Counted from the first letter of the stretch, positions 35,930 to 47,050 are shown. The stretch is DNA of 64,000 nt from Cobetia amphilecti (GCF_020217465.1 NZ_CP084115.1:3658001-3722000), one strand, 5' to 3'. The notes: generated from the letters alone by a model not told the origin. Made by a program: numbers and translations.

Positions 35930-38188
35930 GTGCCTGACACTACCGACAAGACTGCGATTCACCTGCCGGGACGTGTGCTGGGCATCGCGATTCCCGGCCC
36001 GCTGCGCGATCTGTTCGACTACCTGCCATCCCGCCAGCCGCCACGCCACGGCTGGCAGGTGGGCCTGCGCGTGCGCGTCGAATTCGGGCGTCGCCAGCTG
36101 GTCGGGGTGATCGCCGAGCTGCGCAGCGACTCAAGTTTCCCCATCGACAAGCTCAAGCCTGTCAGCGAAGTCATCGATGACGAACCACTGCCGGCCGACT
36201 GGTTGTGGATATGTCAGTTTACCGCGCGCTATTACCAGCACTCGCTCGGCGACACCTTCGCCCAGGCGATGCCCTCGCTGCTGCGTCAGGGGCGCGCCCT
36301 GGAGGCGCGTACCCGTGAGCGCTGGACGCTGACCGACAAGGGCCGCGCCACCGAGCCGGCAAGCCTGGGGCGAGCCACCCGCCAGATCGCGTTGCTGGAG
36401 CTGCTCGCTCAGCATCGTCATGGCCTGGTGCACAGCGCCATCACCGCCCAGGGCTTCACCCGCCAGCAGCTGGAGACCCTGCGCGGTCGCGGCTACATCG
36501 AATCCCGTGAGGAGCCGGTGACCGGCACCACGCCGGAGCAGGCCAACAAGGGCGTGCTCGCCGCACCCGGCCTGGCCCTCAATGATGAGCAGGGCCGCGC
36601 CCTCTCGCGTCTGCATGAGGGCCTGAGCCGCTTCTCGCCCACGCTGCTGGAGGGCGTGACCGGTTCCGGCAAGACCGAGGTCTATCTGCAATTGATCGAG
36701 GCGGTGCTGGACCGCGGCGGCCAGGCGCTGGTGCTGGTGCCCGAGATCGGCCTGACGCCCCAGACACTGGAGCGCTTCCGCAGACGCTTCCGCGTGCCGC
36801 AGGTGATGCTGCACTCCGGCGTCAGCGATGGTGAACGCCTCGATGGCTTCGAAGCCGCCCGCAGCGGCCGGGCGCGCATCGTGATCGGTACCCGCTCCGC
36901 CATCTTCACGCCGATGGCCAGGCTCGGCGTGATCATCGTCGACGAGGAGCACGACGGCTCCTTCAAGCAACAGGACGGCCTGCGCTATCACGCCCGCGAT
37001 CTGGCGCTGGTGCGCGGCAAGCAGGAAGGCATACCCGTGGTGCTCGGCAGCGCCACGCCGTCTCTTGAGAGCCTGCGCCATGCTCGCGAGGGCCGCTTCA
37101 CGCATCTGCACCTGCATCAGCGCGCCGGACGCAGTCAGCCGGCCCGCCTGCACCCGGTCGACCTGCGCGGCCGCATGACGCTGGGCGGTCTCTCGACCCA
37201 GAGTCTGGAGGCGATCGAGAAGCGCCTCGCCCAGGGCGATCAGGTGCTGGTGTTCATCAATCGGCGCGGCTTCGCGCCGACCCTGACCTGCCATGCCTGC
37301 GGCTGGATCGCCGAATGCGACAACTGCGATGCCCGCATGACCCTGCATCGCCATCCGCCCCAGCTGACCTGCCACCACTGCGAGCGCACCCGCCCGCTGC
37401 CGGATGCCTGCCCGGCCTGTGGCAGCGGGGATGTACGCCCGCAGGGCGCGGGTACCGAGCGCACCGAAGAGCTGCTCGGCGAGAAATTCCCCGACGTGCC
37501 GGTGCTGCGCATCGACCGCGACAGCACCCAGCGCAAGGACGCCATGAGCGAGGCGCTGGCGGTGATCCGGCGTGGCGAGCCCTGCCTGCTGGTCGGCACC
37601 CAGATGCTGGCCAAGGGCCACCACTTCCCCCACGTCACCCTGGTGGTGGTGGTCAACGCCGACAGCGGCCTCTATGCCGCCGACTTCCGCGCACTTGAGC
37701 AATCCGCGCAGCTGCTGGTACAGGTCGCGGGGCGCGCCGGACGCGCCGAGCGCCCCGGCGAGGTATTGATCCAGACCCGCCACCCGGAAGACCCCAACCT
37801 GCTGACGCTGATTCAGGCCGGCTACCCGCAGCTGGCGGGGGAATTGCTCGAGGAGCGCCGCATTGCCCAGCTGCCGCCGTTCAGCCATCTGGCGCTGCTG
37901 CGCGCCGAGGCCAGCGACCAGCAGCAGGTCGAGCAGTGGCTATTGAAGGTCGGTGGCGCCCTGCGCCAGCACCTCGAGGCTGCCAATCTCAAGGTGGATT
38001 GCCTCGGTCCGGTACCCGCACCGATGGAGCGCCGCCAGAATCGCTATCACGCCCAATTGCTGTTGCGCTGTGCGAAACGCGGCCCATTGCATGAAGCGGC
38101 GGCCTGGCTGGTGACGCTCTGCGAGCAGGACCGCGACGCACGCCGCCTGCGCTGGTCGCTGGATGTCGATCCCATCGGCATGGCCTGA
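35930..38188 (+). CDS. priA: Primosomal replication-restart helicase PriA (GTG start)
   Basis: Recognises stalled forks and D-loops and reloads the replisome. The GTG at 35930 gives 752 residues beginning (M)PDTTDKTAIHLPGRVLGIAIPGPLRDLFDYLP, the family N-terminus; the frame is open 73 codons farther but that part is unrelated. A 3'-DNA-end binding domain comes first, then a DEAH-type helicase with GVTGSGKTEVY (about residue 242) and DEEHD, a zinc region with eight cysteines (CHACGWIAECDNC ... CHHCERTRPLPDACPACG, about 454-500) and the C-terminal domain. It is divergent from rpmE and upstream of argS. Confidence 0.95.
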   Translation: MPDTTDKTAIHLPGRVLGIAIPGPLRDLFDYLPSRQPPRHGWQVGLRVRVEFGRRQLVGVIAELRSDSSFPIDKLKPVSEVIDDEPLPADWLWICQFTARYYQHSLGDTFAQAMPSLLRQGRALEARTRERWTLTDKGRATEPASLGRATRQIALLELLAQHRHGLVHSAITAQGFTRQQLETLRGRGYIESREEPVTGTTPEQANKGVLAAPGLALNDEQGRALSRLHEGLSRFSPTLLEGVTGSGKTEVYLQLIEAVLDRGGQALVLVPEIGLTPQTLERFRRRFRVPQVMLHSGVSDGERLDGFEAARSGRARIVIGTRSAIFTPMARLGVIIVDEEHDGSFKQQDGLRYHARDLALVRGKQEGIPVVLGSATPSLESLRHAREGRFTHLHLHQRAGRSQPARLHPVDLRGRMTLGGLSTQSLEAIEKRLAQGDQVLVFINRRGFAPTLTCHACGWIAECDNCDARMTLHRHPPQLTCHHCERTRPLPDACPACGSGDVRPQGAGTERTEELLGEKFPDVPVLRIDRDSTQRKDAMSEALAVIRRGEPCLLVGTQMLAKGHHFPHVTLVVVVNADSGLYAADFRALEQSAQLLVQVAGRAGRAERPGEVLIQTRHPEDPNLLTLIQAGYPQLAGELLEERRIAQLPPFSHLALLRAEASDQQQVEQWLLKVGGALRQHLEAANLKVDCLGPVPAPMERRQNRYHAQLLLRCAKRGPLHEAAAWLVTLCEQDRDARRLRWSLDVDPIGMA

Positions 38189-38194
38189 GTAATA

Positions 38195-38229
38195 CGCAAG
38201 CGGCGTGACAGCCCTTCACGCCGCTTGCG
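38195..38229 (+). terminator. priA terminator hairpin
   Basis: A perfect 14-bp stem (38195-38208 with 38216-38229), 7-nt loop, 7 nt after the priA stop. No T-run. Confidence 0.65.
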
Positions 38230-38285
38230 ATGAACTGACCACTATCCCTGCAGGGCGCGGAATGCGGCGCGATTGATCACGACGG

Positions 38286-38314
38286 TTTATGCAAGCCGCA
38301 GGATCGGTGATAAT
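38286..38314 (+). promoter_or_regulatory. Candidate argS promoter
   Basis: TTTATG (38286-38291), a 17-nt spacer and GATAAT (38309-38314), about 115 nt before argS. Confidence 0.5.
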
Positions 38315-38428
38315 GCCCGCCATCGTGCAGCGACATCCGCACTCCCCCATTGCCCGCAGGCCTGATGCCTGCAACCGCCTGCTGTATGGCACGCGGTGCG
38401 ACCCGAGCCGTGAAGAGACCGATATTCC

Positions 38429-40114
38429 ATGAAAGAGACGATCATCGAACTGCTGGGCCAGGCCCTGGAAACCCTCAAGGCCGACGGCACCCTGCCCGCC
38501 GACGCCAGCCCGCAGATCAAGGTCGACCCGACCAAGGACAAGAGCCACGGCGACTACGCCAGCAATCTGGCGATGATGACGTCCAAGGCCGCCGGCATGA
38601 AGCCGCGCGATCTGGCCGAGAAGCTGATCGCGGCGCTGCCGGCCTCCGATGCCGTCTCCAAGGTCGAGATCGCCGGGCCCGGCTTCCTGAACTTCTTCGC
38701 TGATACCGGTGCGGTAGCCGACATCGTGCGTCGCGTCTTCAGCGAAAGCGACAGCTTCGGTCACAGCGACGTGGGTGCCGGCGAGAAGGCTCAGGTCGAG
38801 TTCGTCTCCGCCAACCCGACCGGCCCGCTGCACGTCGGTCACGGCCGCGGTGCCGCAGTCGGCGACGTGCTGTGCCGCCTGCTGGCCGCCACCGGCCACG
38901 ACGTCACGCGCGAGTTCTACTACAACGACGCCGGCGCCCAGATCAACAATCTGGCGCTCTCCGTCCAGGCGCGCGCCAAGGGTCTGGGCCCGGACGATGC
39001 CAGCTGGCCGGCCGATGGCTATCGCGGTGACTACATCAGCGAACTGGCCGCCTCCTACATGGCCGGCGATACCGTCGAAGCCGATGGCAAGCAGGTGACC
39101 GGCGCCGCGGACCCCGATGACCTGGAGGCCATCCGCGTCTTCGCCGTCGCCTACCTGCGCCACGAGCAGGATCTCGACCTCAAGGCCTTCGGCGTCGAAT
39201 TCGATGTCTACTTCCTCGAGTCCTCGCTCTACAGCGACGGCAAGGTCGAGGAGACCGTCAAGCGCCTGGTCGACAACGGCTACACCTATGAAGACGACGG
39301 TGCCCTGTGGCTGCGTACCACCGACTTCGGTGATGACAAGGACCGCGTGATGCGCAAGCGTGACGGCGGTTACACCTACTTCCTGCCCGACGTCGCCTAC
39401 CACCTCGACAAGTGGCAGCGTGGCTTCACCCAGGTCATCAACGAGCAGGGCGCCGATCACCACTCCACCGTGACCCGCGTGCGTGCCGGTCTGCAGGCTC
39501 TGCAGGCCGACATCCCCAAGGGCTGGCCGGACTACGTGCTGCACCAGATGGTCACCGTGATGCGCTCCGGCGAGGAAGTGAAGCTGTCCAAGCGTGCCGG
39601 CAGCTACGTGACCCTGCGCGACCTGATCGAGGAAGTCGGCCGCGACGCGACCCGCTACTTCCTGGCCGCACGTCGCGCCGACTCCCAGCTGACCTTCGAC
39701 ATCGACCTGGCGCGCTCCCAGTCCAATGACAACCCGGTCTACTACATCCAGTACGCTCACGCCCGCGTGCACAGCGTGCTGCGCAAGGCCAGCCGCGAAG
39801 AGAAGCCCTTCGACGAAGCCCTGGCCATGGCGCAGCTCTCCCTGCTGACCAGCGACCAGGAAAAGGCCGTGATGAATCGCATGGCGCAGTTCCCGGACGT
39901 CGTCGCCCACGCCGCCAAGGTGCGCGAGCCGCAGCAGGTCGCCCAGTACCTGCAGGACCTCTCCTCCGACTTCCACACCTGCTACAACGCGGTGAAGGTG
40001 ATGGTCGAGGACGACGCGACCCGCAATGCGCGCATGGCGCTGGGTCTGGCGACCGCTCAGGTCATCCGCAACGGCCTGGCCCTGCTGGGTGTCAGCGCTC
40101 CCGAGGAGATGTAA
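38429..40114 (+). CDS. argS: Arginyl-tRNA synthetase ArgS
   Basis: Charges tRNA-Arg. The 561-residue class I enzyme has the N-terminal Add1 domain, the HIGH-type motif in [13 protein letters not shown] (about residue 134), the KMSKS-type KLSKRAG (about 385) and the C-terminal DALR anticodon-binding domain. It is followed after 3 nt by the SPOR gene, so the two are co-transcribed. A very long opposite-strand open frame covers this gene and is a shadow of its codon bias. Confidence 0.98.
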   Translation: MKETIIELLGQALETLKADGTLPADASPQIKVDPTKDKSHGDYASNLAMMTSKAAGMKPRDLAEKLIAALPASDAVSKVEIAGPGFLNFFADTGAVADIVRRVFSESDSFGHSDVGAGEKAQVEFVSANPTGPLHVGHGRGAAVGDVLCRLLAATGHDVTREFYYNDAGAQINNLALSVQARAKGLGPDDASWPADGYRGDYISELAASYMAGDTVEADGKQVTGAADPDDLEAIRVFAVAYLRHEQDLDLKAFGVEFDVYFLESSLYSDGKVEETVKRLVDNGYTYEDDGALWLRTTDFGDDKDRVMRKRDGGYTYFLPDVAYHLDKWQRGFTQVINEQGADHHSTVTRVRAGLQALQADIPKGWPDYVLHQMVTVMRSGEEVKLSKRAGSYVTLRDLIEEVGRDATRYFLAARRADSQLTFDIDLARSQSNDNPVYYIQYAHARVHSVLRKASREEKPFDEALAMAQLSLLTSDQEKAVMNRMAQFPDVVAHAAKVREPQQVAQYLQDLSSDFHTCYNAVKVMVEDDATRNARMALGLATAQVIRNGLALLGVSAPEEM

Positions 40115-40117
40115 GCC

Positions 40118-40771
40118 ATGGCTGCTCGCCGCCCCGCCAACAAGAAGCCCGCCTCCCGCCAGGGGGCGAGCCCCCGTCGGCAACCCGCTGCCAGCCAGAG
40201 TCGTGGTCTGCCCGGCTGGCTGTGGGGCATCATCGGTCTGATCGCCGGCTTCGCTCTCGCGCAGTACTTCGAGAAACAGGCCCCGCGTCTGCCGGTCGCG
40301 GCCATCGTGCCCAAGGCCAACACGCAGCAGAACGGACAGCAGAACGGGCAGCAGGCCGCCAAGCAGGGCAACCAGCAGCAGAAGGAAGCCCCCGAAGAGT
40401 CCGCCGGCAACATGCCGACCTTCGAGTTCTACACCCTGCTGCCGGAAACCGAGGTGATCGCGCCCAAGGTGGATGAGTACAAGTCCACGCCGCGTCCGGG
40501 CAGCGCCGAGAGCACCAAGAAGTCCGAGGCCTCGCTGACCAACTACATGTTGCAGGCCGCGTCCTTCCGCGAGATGAGCGATGCCAAGAAGCTGGCCGGC
40601 AAGCTCAAGGACCTTGGCCTGCTGGCCAAGGTCAGTGACGTCAATGCCTCTGGCGGTACCGTCTGGCACCGGGTGCAGGTCGGTCCCTACAAGGACACCC
40701 GCGAGCTCAATCGCGCCCAGGACCTGATGAACACCCAAGGCATCGAGCCCCTGTTGATCAAGCTGCAGTAA
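40118..40771 (+). CDS. ftsN: SPOR-domain cell division protein, FtsN-like
   Basis: Probable divisome protein that binds denuded glycan at the septum. The 217-residue product has a basic cytoplasmic N-terminus, one membrane helix (about residues 33-48), a Gln/Asn-rich linker and a C-terminal SPOR domain (about 140-217: YMLQAASFREMSDAKKLAGKL ... WHRVQVGPYKDTRELNRAQ). The argS-SPOR-hslVU order is the FtsN locus of Pseudomonas and Halomonas. It is shorter than E. coli FtsN, so the name rests on synteny and domain order. Confidence 0.82.
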   Translation: MAARRPANKKPASRQGASPRRQPAASQSRGLPGWLWGIIGLIAGFALAQYFEKQAPRLPVAAIVPKANTQQNGQQNGQQAAKQGNQQQKEAPEESAGNMPTFEFYTLLPETEVIAPKVDEYKSTPRPGSAESTKKSEASLTNYMLQAASFREMSDAKKLAGKLKDLGLLAKVSDVNASGGTVWHRVQVGPYKDTRELNRAQDLMNTQGIEPLLIKLQ

Positions 40772-40794
40772 GCCAGGCGTGAGCCTTGCGACAG

Positions 40795-40824
40795 ACGGGC
40801 CCGCTCATTTTTGAGCGGGCCCGT
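40795..40824 (+). terminator. Terminator after the SPOR gene
   Basis: A perfect 12-bp GC-rich stem (40795-40806 with 40813-40824) with an ATTTTT loop, 23 nt after the stop. Confidence 0.7.
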
Positions 40825-41102
40825 TGCATGAGGGCACAGACCAGGGCCGATCACAGTCAACGCTGAGTCGCCGATGACTTGAAACCCGTATCGGCGCCCC
40901 CATCTACAGCATTCCGGTGAGATATCAGGCCCGCGTGCCGCCCATCAGGCGGTGCAGGATCGCGGCAAGCAGTGGCAAGCGCCAGGCTGACGATCACCAC
41001 CCGTTTTACGCGACGAGGCCACGGCCTCGTCTGCCCAGAAATGCCATGCCCGGCCCCGTTCACCTTATTCCAATCGCCGGCATGCTCTCTCAGGAGTTAT
41101 CC

Positions 41103-41624
41103 ATGACCACGATCGTCTCCGTGCGTCGCAACGGCCAGGTCGCCCTGGCTGGTGACGGCCAGGTATCCCTTGGCAACACAGTCATGAAAGGCAACGCCGC
41201 CAAGGTGCGTCGTCTGTATCGCAATCAGGTACTGGCCGGTTTCGCCGGTGGTACCGCCGATGCCTTCACGCTGTTCGAACGCTTCGAAGCGCAGCTCGAG
41301 AAGTATCAGGGCCAGCTGGTGAAGTCCGCCGTGGAGCTTGCCAAGGAGTGGCGCTCAGACCGCGCCCTGCGCAAGCTTGAAGCCATGCTGGTGGTCGCCG
41401 ACAAGCATGCCTCCTTGATCATCACCGGCAACGGCGACGTGGTCGAGCCCGAGCACGGCGTGCTGGCCATCGGCTCCGGCGGCAACTATGCCGAGGCCGC
41501 TGCCCGCGCCCTGATCGAGAATACCGAACTTTCTGCCCGCGAGATCACCGAGAAGTCCATCTCCATCGCGGCCGATATCTGCGTCTTCACCAACCACAAT
41601 GCCATCATCGAGGAGCTGTCCTGA
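41103..41624 (+). CDS. hslV: HslV peptidase subunit of the HslUV protease
   Basis: Proteasome-like peptidase in which Thr2, exposed after removal of the initiator Met, is the nucleophile. The 173-residue protein begins [37 protein letters not shown] precedes the ATG at 41103 by 7 nt. Its stop is 1 nt from hslU. Confidence 0.97.
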   Translation: MTTIVSVRRNGQVALAGDGQVSLGNTVMKGNAAKVRRLYRNQVLAGFAGGTADAFTLFERFEAQLEKYQGQLVKSAVELAKEWRSDRALRKLEAMLVVADKHASLIITGNGDVVEPEHGVLAIGSGGNYAEAAARALIENTELSAREITEKSISIAADICVFTNHNAIIEELS

Positions 41625-41625
41625 G

Positions 41626-42951
41626 ATGTCCCAGATGACCCCGAAGGAAATCGTCAACGCCCTCGATCAGCACATCGTCGGCCAGCCTGAAGCCAAGCGC
41701 GCCGTGGCGGTTGCCATGCGCAACCGCTGGCGCCGCATGCAGCTCGATGATGATCTGCGCCCGGAAGTCACGCCGAAGAACATCCTGATGATCGGCCCGA
41801 CCGGTGTCGGCAAGACCGAGATCGCCCGTCGTCTGGCCAAGCTGGCCGGCGCGCCCTTCCTCAAGATCGAGGCGACCAAGTTCACCGAGGTCGGCTATGT
41901 CGGCCGTGACGTGGAATCCATCATCCGCGACCTGGTCGAGGTCGCGATGAAGCTGGTGCGCGAAGACGCCATGAAGGAAGTGCGCGACAAGGCCGAAGAT
42001 GCCGCCGAAGAGCGCATCCTCGACGCCCTGCTGCCGCGTGTGCGTGGTGAAGAGTACGACGCTGCCGCCAACAACAGCAGCACGCGCCAGATGTTCCGCA
42101 AGAAGCTGCGCGAAGGTCAGCTGGATGACAAGGAAATCGACATCGAGCTGAGCCCGGCCAGCCAGAGTCTCGATTTCGCCACCCCGCCGGGGATGGAAGA
42201 GATGACCAGCCAGCTGCAGTCCATGTTCTCCAACATGGGCAAGCAGCAGAAAGAGAGCCGTCGCATCACCGTCAAGGAAGCGCTCAAGCTGGTTCACGAG
42301 GAAGAAGCGGCCAGAATGGTCAGCGATGAAGACCTCAAGAGCCGTGCCATCGAGGCCGTCGAACAGAACGGCATCGTCTTCCTCGACGAGATCGACAAGG
42401 TCGCCAAGCGCGGCGAATCCGGCAGTGGCGGCGATGTGTCCCGCGAAGGCGTGCAGCGCGATCTGCTGCCGCTGATCGAGGGTTCCACCGTGTCCACCAA
42501 GCACGGCATGGTCAAGACCGACCACATCCTGTTCATCGCCTCCGGTGCCTTCCACCTGTCCAAGCCGTCGGACATGATTCCGGAGCTGCAGGGCCGTCTG
42601 CCGATCCGTGTCGAACTCAACGCCCTGACGCCGGAAGACTTCAAGCGCATCCTGACCGAGCCGTCCGCCGCCCTGATCCGTCAGTACAAGGCATTGCTGG
42701 CGACCGAAGGCGTCGAGCTGAGCTTCGCGGATGACGCCATCGAGCGCATCGCCCAGATCGCCTATCAGGTCAACGAAGGCACCGAGAACATCGGCGCCCG
42801 TCGTCTGCACACCGTGATGGAGCGTCTGCTGGAAGAGATCTCCTACGAGGGTGGCGATCAGCCCGGCGAACTCAAGGTCGATGCCGCCTACGTCGATGCC
42901 CGTCTGGGTGATCTGGCGCGTGATGAAGACCTGTCGCGCTACATCCTCTGA
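41626..42951 (+). CDS. hslU: HslU unfoldase ATPase subunit
   Basis: AAA+ hexamer that unfolds substrates and feeds them to HslV. The 441-residue protein has Walker [14 protein letters not shown] (about residues 57-69), Walker [11 protein letters not shown], an intermediate I-domain (about 110-240) and a C-terminal sensor-2 region ending DLSRYIL, the tail that inserts in HslV. I use the ATG at 41626; 9 upstream codons overlap hslV and are rejected. Confidence 0.98.
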   Translation: MSQMTPKEIVNALDQHIVGQPEAKRAVAVAMRNRWRRMQLDDDLRPEVTPKNILMIGPTGVGKTEIARRLAKLAGAPFLKIEATKFTEVGYVGRDVESIIRDLVEVAMKLVREDAMKEVRDKAEDAAEERILDALLPRVRGEEYDAAANNSSTRQMFRKKLREGQLDDKEIDIELSPASQSLDFATPPGMEEMTSQLQSMFSNMGKQQKESRRITVKEALKLVHEEEAARMVSDEDLKSRAIEAVEQNGIVFLDEIDKVAKRGESGSGGDVSREGVQRDLLPLIEGSTVSTKHGMVKTDHILFIASGAFHLSKPSDMIPELQGRLPIRVELNALTPEDFKRILTEPSAALIRQYKALLATEGVELSFADDAIERIAQIAYQVNEGTENIGARRLHTVMERLLEEISYEGGDQPGELKVDAAYVDARLGDLARDEDLSRYIL

Positions 42952-43012
42952 CGACACGCTCACGCGCCTGACAGCCCCTCATGGAAGCCAGTCCCGTTCC
43001 TGAGGGGACTTC

Positions 43013-43048
43013 TGACGCCCGATCCGGCTTGGCCCGGATCGGGCGTCA
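43013..43048 (+). terminator. hslU terminator hairpin
   Basis: A perfect 15-bp stem (43013-43027 with 43034-43048), 62 nt after hslU, without a T-run. Confidence 0.65.
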
Positions 43049-43168
43049 GTGCATCATGCGCACAAGACACATCGACCGGCCAAGCGCCGCGCTCGACGCC
43101 TATCTGCCTTCGCCATGCCGCCCTGCGCCCTACGCCGCCGCGCGGCATGCAAGCCCGAGGATGCCCCG

Positions 43169-43654
43169 ATGAGCCACGACACTCCCAAGGACGCCGCCGC
43201 GTCCCACGACGCTGATACCAGCGGTCAGCAGCGCGACTACCGCCTCAATGAGCGCCATGCCCGCGATGGCGAAGAGGCCCCGGTGCCGACGCGCGTGCAC
43301 TACCACAAGTCAGAGCGCGAACTGGAACTGGGCTACGCCGATGGCCAGAGCTTCCGCCTGAGCACCGAATTCCTGCGCGTGATGTCGCCGTCGGCGGAAG
43401 TGCGTGGCCACGGTGTCGGCCAGGAAACCCTGCAGGTCGGCATGCGCTACGTCGGGCTGACCAACATCACCCAGAGCGGCCGCTACGCGCTGAAGCTGCA
43501 CTTCGATGATGGCCATGACAGCGGCCTGTATACCTGGGAATACCTGTGGGAACTGGCCAATCGCCGCGACGCCATGTGGGCCTACTACCTGCGTCAGCTG
43601 GAAGAGGCCGGTGCCTCGCGCGAACCACTGGGCATTCCGCTCAACCAGCTGTAA
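43169..43654 (+). CDS. DUF971 (gamma-butyrobetaine hydroxylase-like N-terminal domain) protein
   Basis: The 161-residue product has a variable charged N-terminus and a C-terminal DUF971 domain (about residues 55-150: VHYHKSERELELGYADGQSFRLSTEFLRVMSPSAEVRGHG ... ITQSGRYALKLHFDDGHDSGLYTWEYLWELA). Family members occur alone or fused to Fe-S assembly and hydroxylase proteins; the precise role is unknown. Location after hslVU and before ubiE is conserved in Pseudomonas. GAGG precedes the ATG at 43169 by 8 nt. Confidence 0.9.
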   Translation: MSHDTPKDAAASHDADTSGQQRDYRLNERHARDGEEAPVPTRVHYHKSERELELGYADGQSFRLSTEFLRVMSPSAEVRGHGVGQETLQVGMRYVGLTNITQSGRYALKLHFDDGHDSGLYTWEYLWELANRRDAMWAYYLRQLEEAGASREPLGIPLNQL

Positions 43655-43675
43655 GCCACTGATGCCACTGGGCGC

Positions 43676-43703
43676 GGCAAGATGTCCGAGTCGACGTCTT
43701 GCC
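43676..43703. terminator. Hairpin between the DUF971 gene and ubiE
   Basis: An 11-bp stem with one G-U pair (43676-43686 with 43693-43703), 22 nt after the DUF971 stop, immediately before the ubiE promoter. Confidence 0.55.
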
Positions 43704-43705
43704 AA

Positions 43706-43734
43706 AAGACAGCCCGCTGGCTAGCGGTTACAAT
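43706..43734 (+). promoter_or_regulatory. Candidate promoter of the ubiE-ubiJ-ubiB operon
   Basis: AAGACA (43706-43711), a 17-nt spacer and TACAAT (43729-43734), about 65 nt before ubiE. Confidence 0.5.
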
Positions 43735-43801
43735 CGAGCCACTGCGAAAGCTCACCATATTGTGCTGACGTCGCCACGGCGGCGTCACAACAGGGGAAGT
43801 C

Positions 43802-44548
43802 ATGGACAAGCGTACGACTCACTTCGGTTATCAGGAAGTTGCCGTGGACGAGAAGGCAGGCCGCGTCGCGGATGTCTTCCACAGTGTCGCCGCCAAGTAC
43901 GACGTGATGAATGACCTGATGTCGTTCGGCATCCACCGTCTGTGGAAGCGCATCACCCTGGAGCGTGCCGGCGCCCGTCCCGGCCAGTCGGTGCTGGACA
44001 TCGCCGGCGGCACCGGTGACCTGACGCTGAAGTTCTCGCGTCTGGTCGGCCCGAAAGGCCGCGTGGTGCTCGCCGACATCAATGCCTCGATGCTCAACGT
44101 CGGCCGCGACAAGCTGCTCGACCGTGGCGTCGGCGGCAACGTCGAATACGTGCAGGCCAATGCCGAGGCCCTGCCCTTCCCGGACAACACCTTCGACATC
44201 ATCACCATCGCCTTCGGGCTGCGCAACGTCACCGACCAGGCCAAGGCCCTGCGCTCCATGCAGCGCATCCTCAAGCCGGGCGGCCGTCTGCTGGTGCTGG
44301 AATTCTCCAAGCCGGTCAATCCGCTGCTCTCCACCGCCTATGACCAGTACAGCTTCCGGCTGCTGCCCAAGATGGGCGAGATGGTCGCCGGCGACGCCGA
44401 CTCCTACCGCTACCTGGCCGAGTCCATCCGCATGCACCCCGACCAGAAGACGTTGGCCGGCATGATGGAAGAGGCCGGTCTCGAGCGCGTCGAGTACACC
44501 AACCTGACGGGCGGCATCGTCGCGTTGCACCGCGGTATCAAGCTCTGA
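43802..44548 (+). CDS. ubiE: Ubiquinone/menaquinone C-methyltransferase UbiE
   Basis: SAM-dependent C-methylation in ubiquinone (and, where present, menaquinone) synthesis. The 248-residue protein has the UbiE signatures [18 protein letters not shown] and, near the C-terminus, [12 protein letters not shown]; the SAM-binding [12 protein letters not shown] lies near residue 64. GGGGA precedes the ATG. First gene of ubiE-ubiJ-ubiB. Confidence 0.97.
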   Translation: MDKRTTHFGYQEVAVDEKAGRVADVFHSVAAKYDVMNDLMSFGIHRLWKRITLERAGARPGQSVLDIAGGTGDLTLKFSRLVGPKGRVVLADINASMLNVGRDKLLDRGVGGNVEYVQANAEALPFPDNTFDIITIAFGLRNVTDQAKALRSMQRILKPGGRLLVLEFSKPVNPLLSTAYDQYSFRLLPKMGEMVAGDADSYRYLAESIRMHPDQKTLAGMMEEAGLERVEYTNLTGGIVALHRGIKL

Positions 44549-44555
44549 GGCTGTC

Positions 44556-45224
44556 ATGGCATTGCTGACCCCCCTGCTGTTGGCGACCGCTGAGCGGACG
44601 CTGAATCAGCTGCTTGCTCGCGACCCGGCCTCGACGTCGCGCCTGAATGCACTGGCAGGCCGACGCCTGCTGGTGCGTGTCGAACGCCCCGCCTTTGACC
44701 TACTGGTGCATTTCGACCTGCAGGGCCTGCACCTGTTGCGCCTGCCCCAGGCCAACGAGAGCGATGGCGATGTGGTGGTGGAGCTCGACATGGAGACCGC
44801 CGCCGCCCTGCTGTCCGGTGAATCCATCGAGCGCCTGATGTTCGAGGGCCGCCTCGCCGTGCGTGGCCGTATCCATCTGCTGGAAAGCGCCCGTGACCTG
44901 GTGATGGACCTCGACCTGGACTGGGAAGGCGCGCTCAGTGAGTGGTTCGGCGAAGCCCCCGGCCATAGCCTGGCCAGCGGCCTGCGCAGCCTCGGGCGTT
45001 TCGGCCTGATCAGCCGCCGTGAGCTGGAGCTGGACCTGCGCGAGTACCTCACCGAGGAGGCGCGCTGGCTGCCCGGTCAGGCGCAGATGCGCGTCGCCCG
45101 CGACGAGCTGACCGAGCTGACCCAGTGTCTGGATCGCACCGAAGCGCGGCTGGCGCGACTGCGCCGTCACCTCGAGGCCGCCACCTCTCATCAACCTGCC
45201 GAGCGGGAGTGCCAGCCGTCGTGA
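44556..45224 (+). CDS. ubiJ: Ubiquinone biosynthesis accessory factor UbiJ
   Basis: Lipid-binding SCP2-domain protein that organises the soluble Ubi complex. The 222-residue product has an N-terminal SCP2-like domain (about residues 15-110), and the C-terminal part is a helical/coiled-coil segment ([26 protein letters not shown]). It lies 7 nt after ubiE and overlaps ubiB by 4 nt, the conserved operon. Confidence 0.93.
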   Translation: MALLTPLLLATAERTLNQLLARDPASTSRLNALAGRRLLVRVERPAFDLLVHFDLQGLHLLRLPQANESDGDVVVELDMETAAALLSGESIERLMFEGRLAVRGRIHLLESARDLVMDLDLDWEGALSEWFGEAPGHSLASGLRSLGRFGLISRRELELDLREYLTEEARWLPGQAQMRVARDELTELTQCLDRTEARLARLRRHLEAATSHQPAERECQPS

Positions 45225-46849
45225 GACTCTATCGCCTGCTGAGCATTCTGTGGGTCATCGCCCGCTACCGCCTCGACGACCTGGTGCCGCCGGGGCGCGT
45301 GCCGGCTCTGCTTCGCCCGCTGCTCAAGCTGTCGCCGCTGCGTCTGTTCCCCATCGGCAGACGCACGCGCGGCGAGCGTCTGCGTCTCGCGCTCGAGGCC
45401 CTCGGCCCGATCTTCATCAAGTTCGGCCAGATGCTCTCGACGCGCCGCGACCTGCTGCCGCCGGACATCGCCGACGAACTCAAGCGCCTGCAGGATCAGG
45501 TGCCGCCGTTCGAGAACCAGGTCGCGCGGGAGCTGGTCGAGCAGGAACTCGAGATGTCGGTCGAGGAAGCCTTTGCCGAATTCGAGGCCCAGCCTCTGGC
45601 CTCCGCCTCCATCGCCCAGGTACATGCCGCACGCCTGCACGATGGCTCGGACGTGGTGGTCAAGGTCATCCGGCCGCGCATCGAGGAAGTGATGCGCAAG
45701 GACATCGGCCTGCTCTACATGTTCGCGCGCCTGTTGATGAAGGTCTCGCCGGAAGCCCGTCGCCTGCGCCCGGTCGAGGTCGTCGCCGACTACGAGGCGA
45801 CGCTGTTCGACGAGCTCGACATGCACAAGGAGGCCGCCAACACCTCTCAGCTCAAGCGCAACTTCCTCGACTCGCCGCTGCTCTACGTCCCGGCCATCCA
45901 CTGGCCACTGACGCGCCGCCGCGTGATGGTGCAGGAACGCATCCGCGGCATTCCGGTCGCCGATATCGAGGAGCTGACGGCGCAGGGCACCGACCTCAGG
46001 AAGCTGGCCGAGCGCGGCGTGGAGATCTTCTTCACCCAGGTATTCCGCGACAACTTCTTCCACGCCGACATGCACCCCGGCAATATCTTCGTCTCGCGCG
46101 AGAACCCGCACGACCCGCAGTTCATCGCCATCGACTGCGGCATCGTCGGCAGCCTGACCCGCGAGGACCAGGACTATCTGGCGCGCAACCTGCTGGCCTT
46201 CTTCCGCCAGGATTACTACGAGGTCGCGGCGCTGCACATCGAGTCCGGCTGGGTCGGCGAAGGCACGCGCGCCAACGAGTTTGCCGCCGCCATCCGCGCC
46301 GTCTGCGAGCCGATTCTCGAGAAGCCGCTCAAGGACATCAGTTTCGGCCAGGTCCTGCTGGGGCTGTTCCAGACCGCGCGCCGCTTCAACATGGAAGTCC
46401 AGCCACAGCTGGTGTTGCTGCAGAAGACCCTGCTCAACATCGAGGGCCTCGGCCGCCAGCTGTATCCGGACCTCGACCTGTGGGCCACCGCCCGCCCCTA
46501 TCTGGAGCGCTGGATGAAGGAGCGCGCCGGTCCCAAGGCGTTCTGGGCCGAGATGGTCAAGCAGGCACCGGAGCTGTCGCATCAGCTGCCACAGCTGCCG
46601 GCGATGGCCTTCCAGGCCATGGAGCGCATCGAGGACGAGCATCGCGCCCGTCAACGCCAGACAGAAGCCATCACCACGCTGCGCGACCGGGTCAATCACG
46701 CCTCCAGCACCAGCTGGCGACTGCGTGCGGGCTTGCTGCTGGTGGCCGGCGCGTTCGGTTGGCAGCCCCTGATGGCCTGGGCGGAGACCCAGCCCGTGGC
46801 GGTACTGGTGGGCGCAGGACTGGGAATCGTGTTATTGCTGTGGCGCTAG
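45221..46849 (+). CDS. ubiB: UbiB, ADCK-type ATPase for ubiquinone synthesis (GTG start)
   Basis: Membrane-anchored protein-kinase-like ATPase needed for ubiquinone synthesis. The GTG at 45221 overlaps the ubiJ stop (GTGA) and gives 542 residues, the family length. Visible are the KxGQ motif in [26 protein letters not shown], the Ala-rich loop in [11 protein letters not shown], the [10 protein letters not shown] catalytic loop and IDCGIVG. Two C-terminal membrane helices follow (about 495-540). Confidence 0.96.
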   Translation: MRLYRLLSILWVIARYRLDDLVPPGRVPALLRPLLKLSPLRLFPIGRRTRGERLRLALEALGPIFIKFGQMLSTRRDLLPPDIADELKRLQDQVPPFENQVARELVEQELEMSVEEAFAEFEAQPLASASIAQVHAARLHDGSDVVVKVIRPRIEEVMRKDIGLLYMFARLLMKVSPEARRLRPVEVVADYEATLFDELDMHKEAANTSQLKRNFLDSPLLYVPAIHWPLTRRRVMVQERIRGIPVADIEELTAQGTDLRKLAERGVEIFFTQVFRDNFFHADMHPGNIFVSRENPHDPQFIAIDCGIVGSLTREDQDYLARNLLAFFRQDYYEVAALHIESGWVGEGTRANEFAAAIRAVCEPILEKPLKDISFGQVLLGLFQTARRFNMEVQPQLVLLQKTLLNIEGLGRQLYPDLDLWATARPYLERWMKERAGPKAFWAEMVKQAPELSHQLPQLPAMAFQAMERIEDEHRARQRQTEAITTLRDRVNHASSTSWRLRAGLLLVAGAFGWQPLMAWAETQPVAVLVGAGLGIVLLLWR

Positions 46850-47050
46850 CCGCAGGCAGACATGATGGCCTGACTGGCCCGGCGCGCAACGACACTTGCC
46901 GCCCCATGGGACGCAGTGCAATATGAATGACATATAACACTTGCATCCTGAGTCGCCTGCCCACGCCGTGCCGTTTGCCGTGCAAGGTGTGCCGTCAGCG
47001 CAGAACTCGATGACTTAACGCAAGACCCAAGCTTTCAGGAATGATGATTC

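Noticed and set aside
38216-40738. 840-codon open frame opposite argS and the SPOR gene
   Set aside because: It is antisense to two clear genes, and its length comes from third-position GC bias. Similar long shadows lie opposite priA, ubiB, gltB and lysC.
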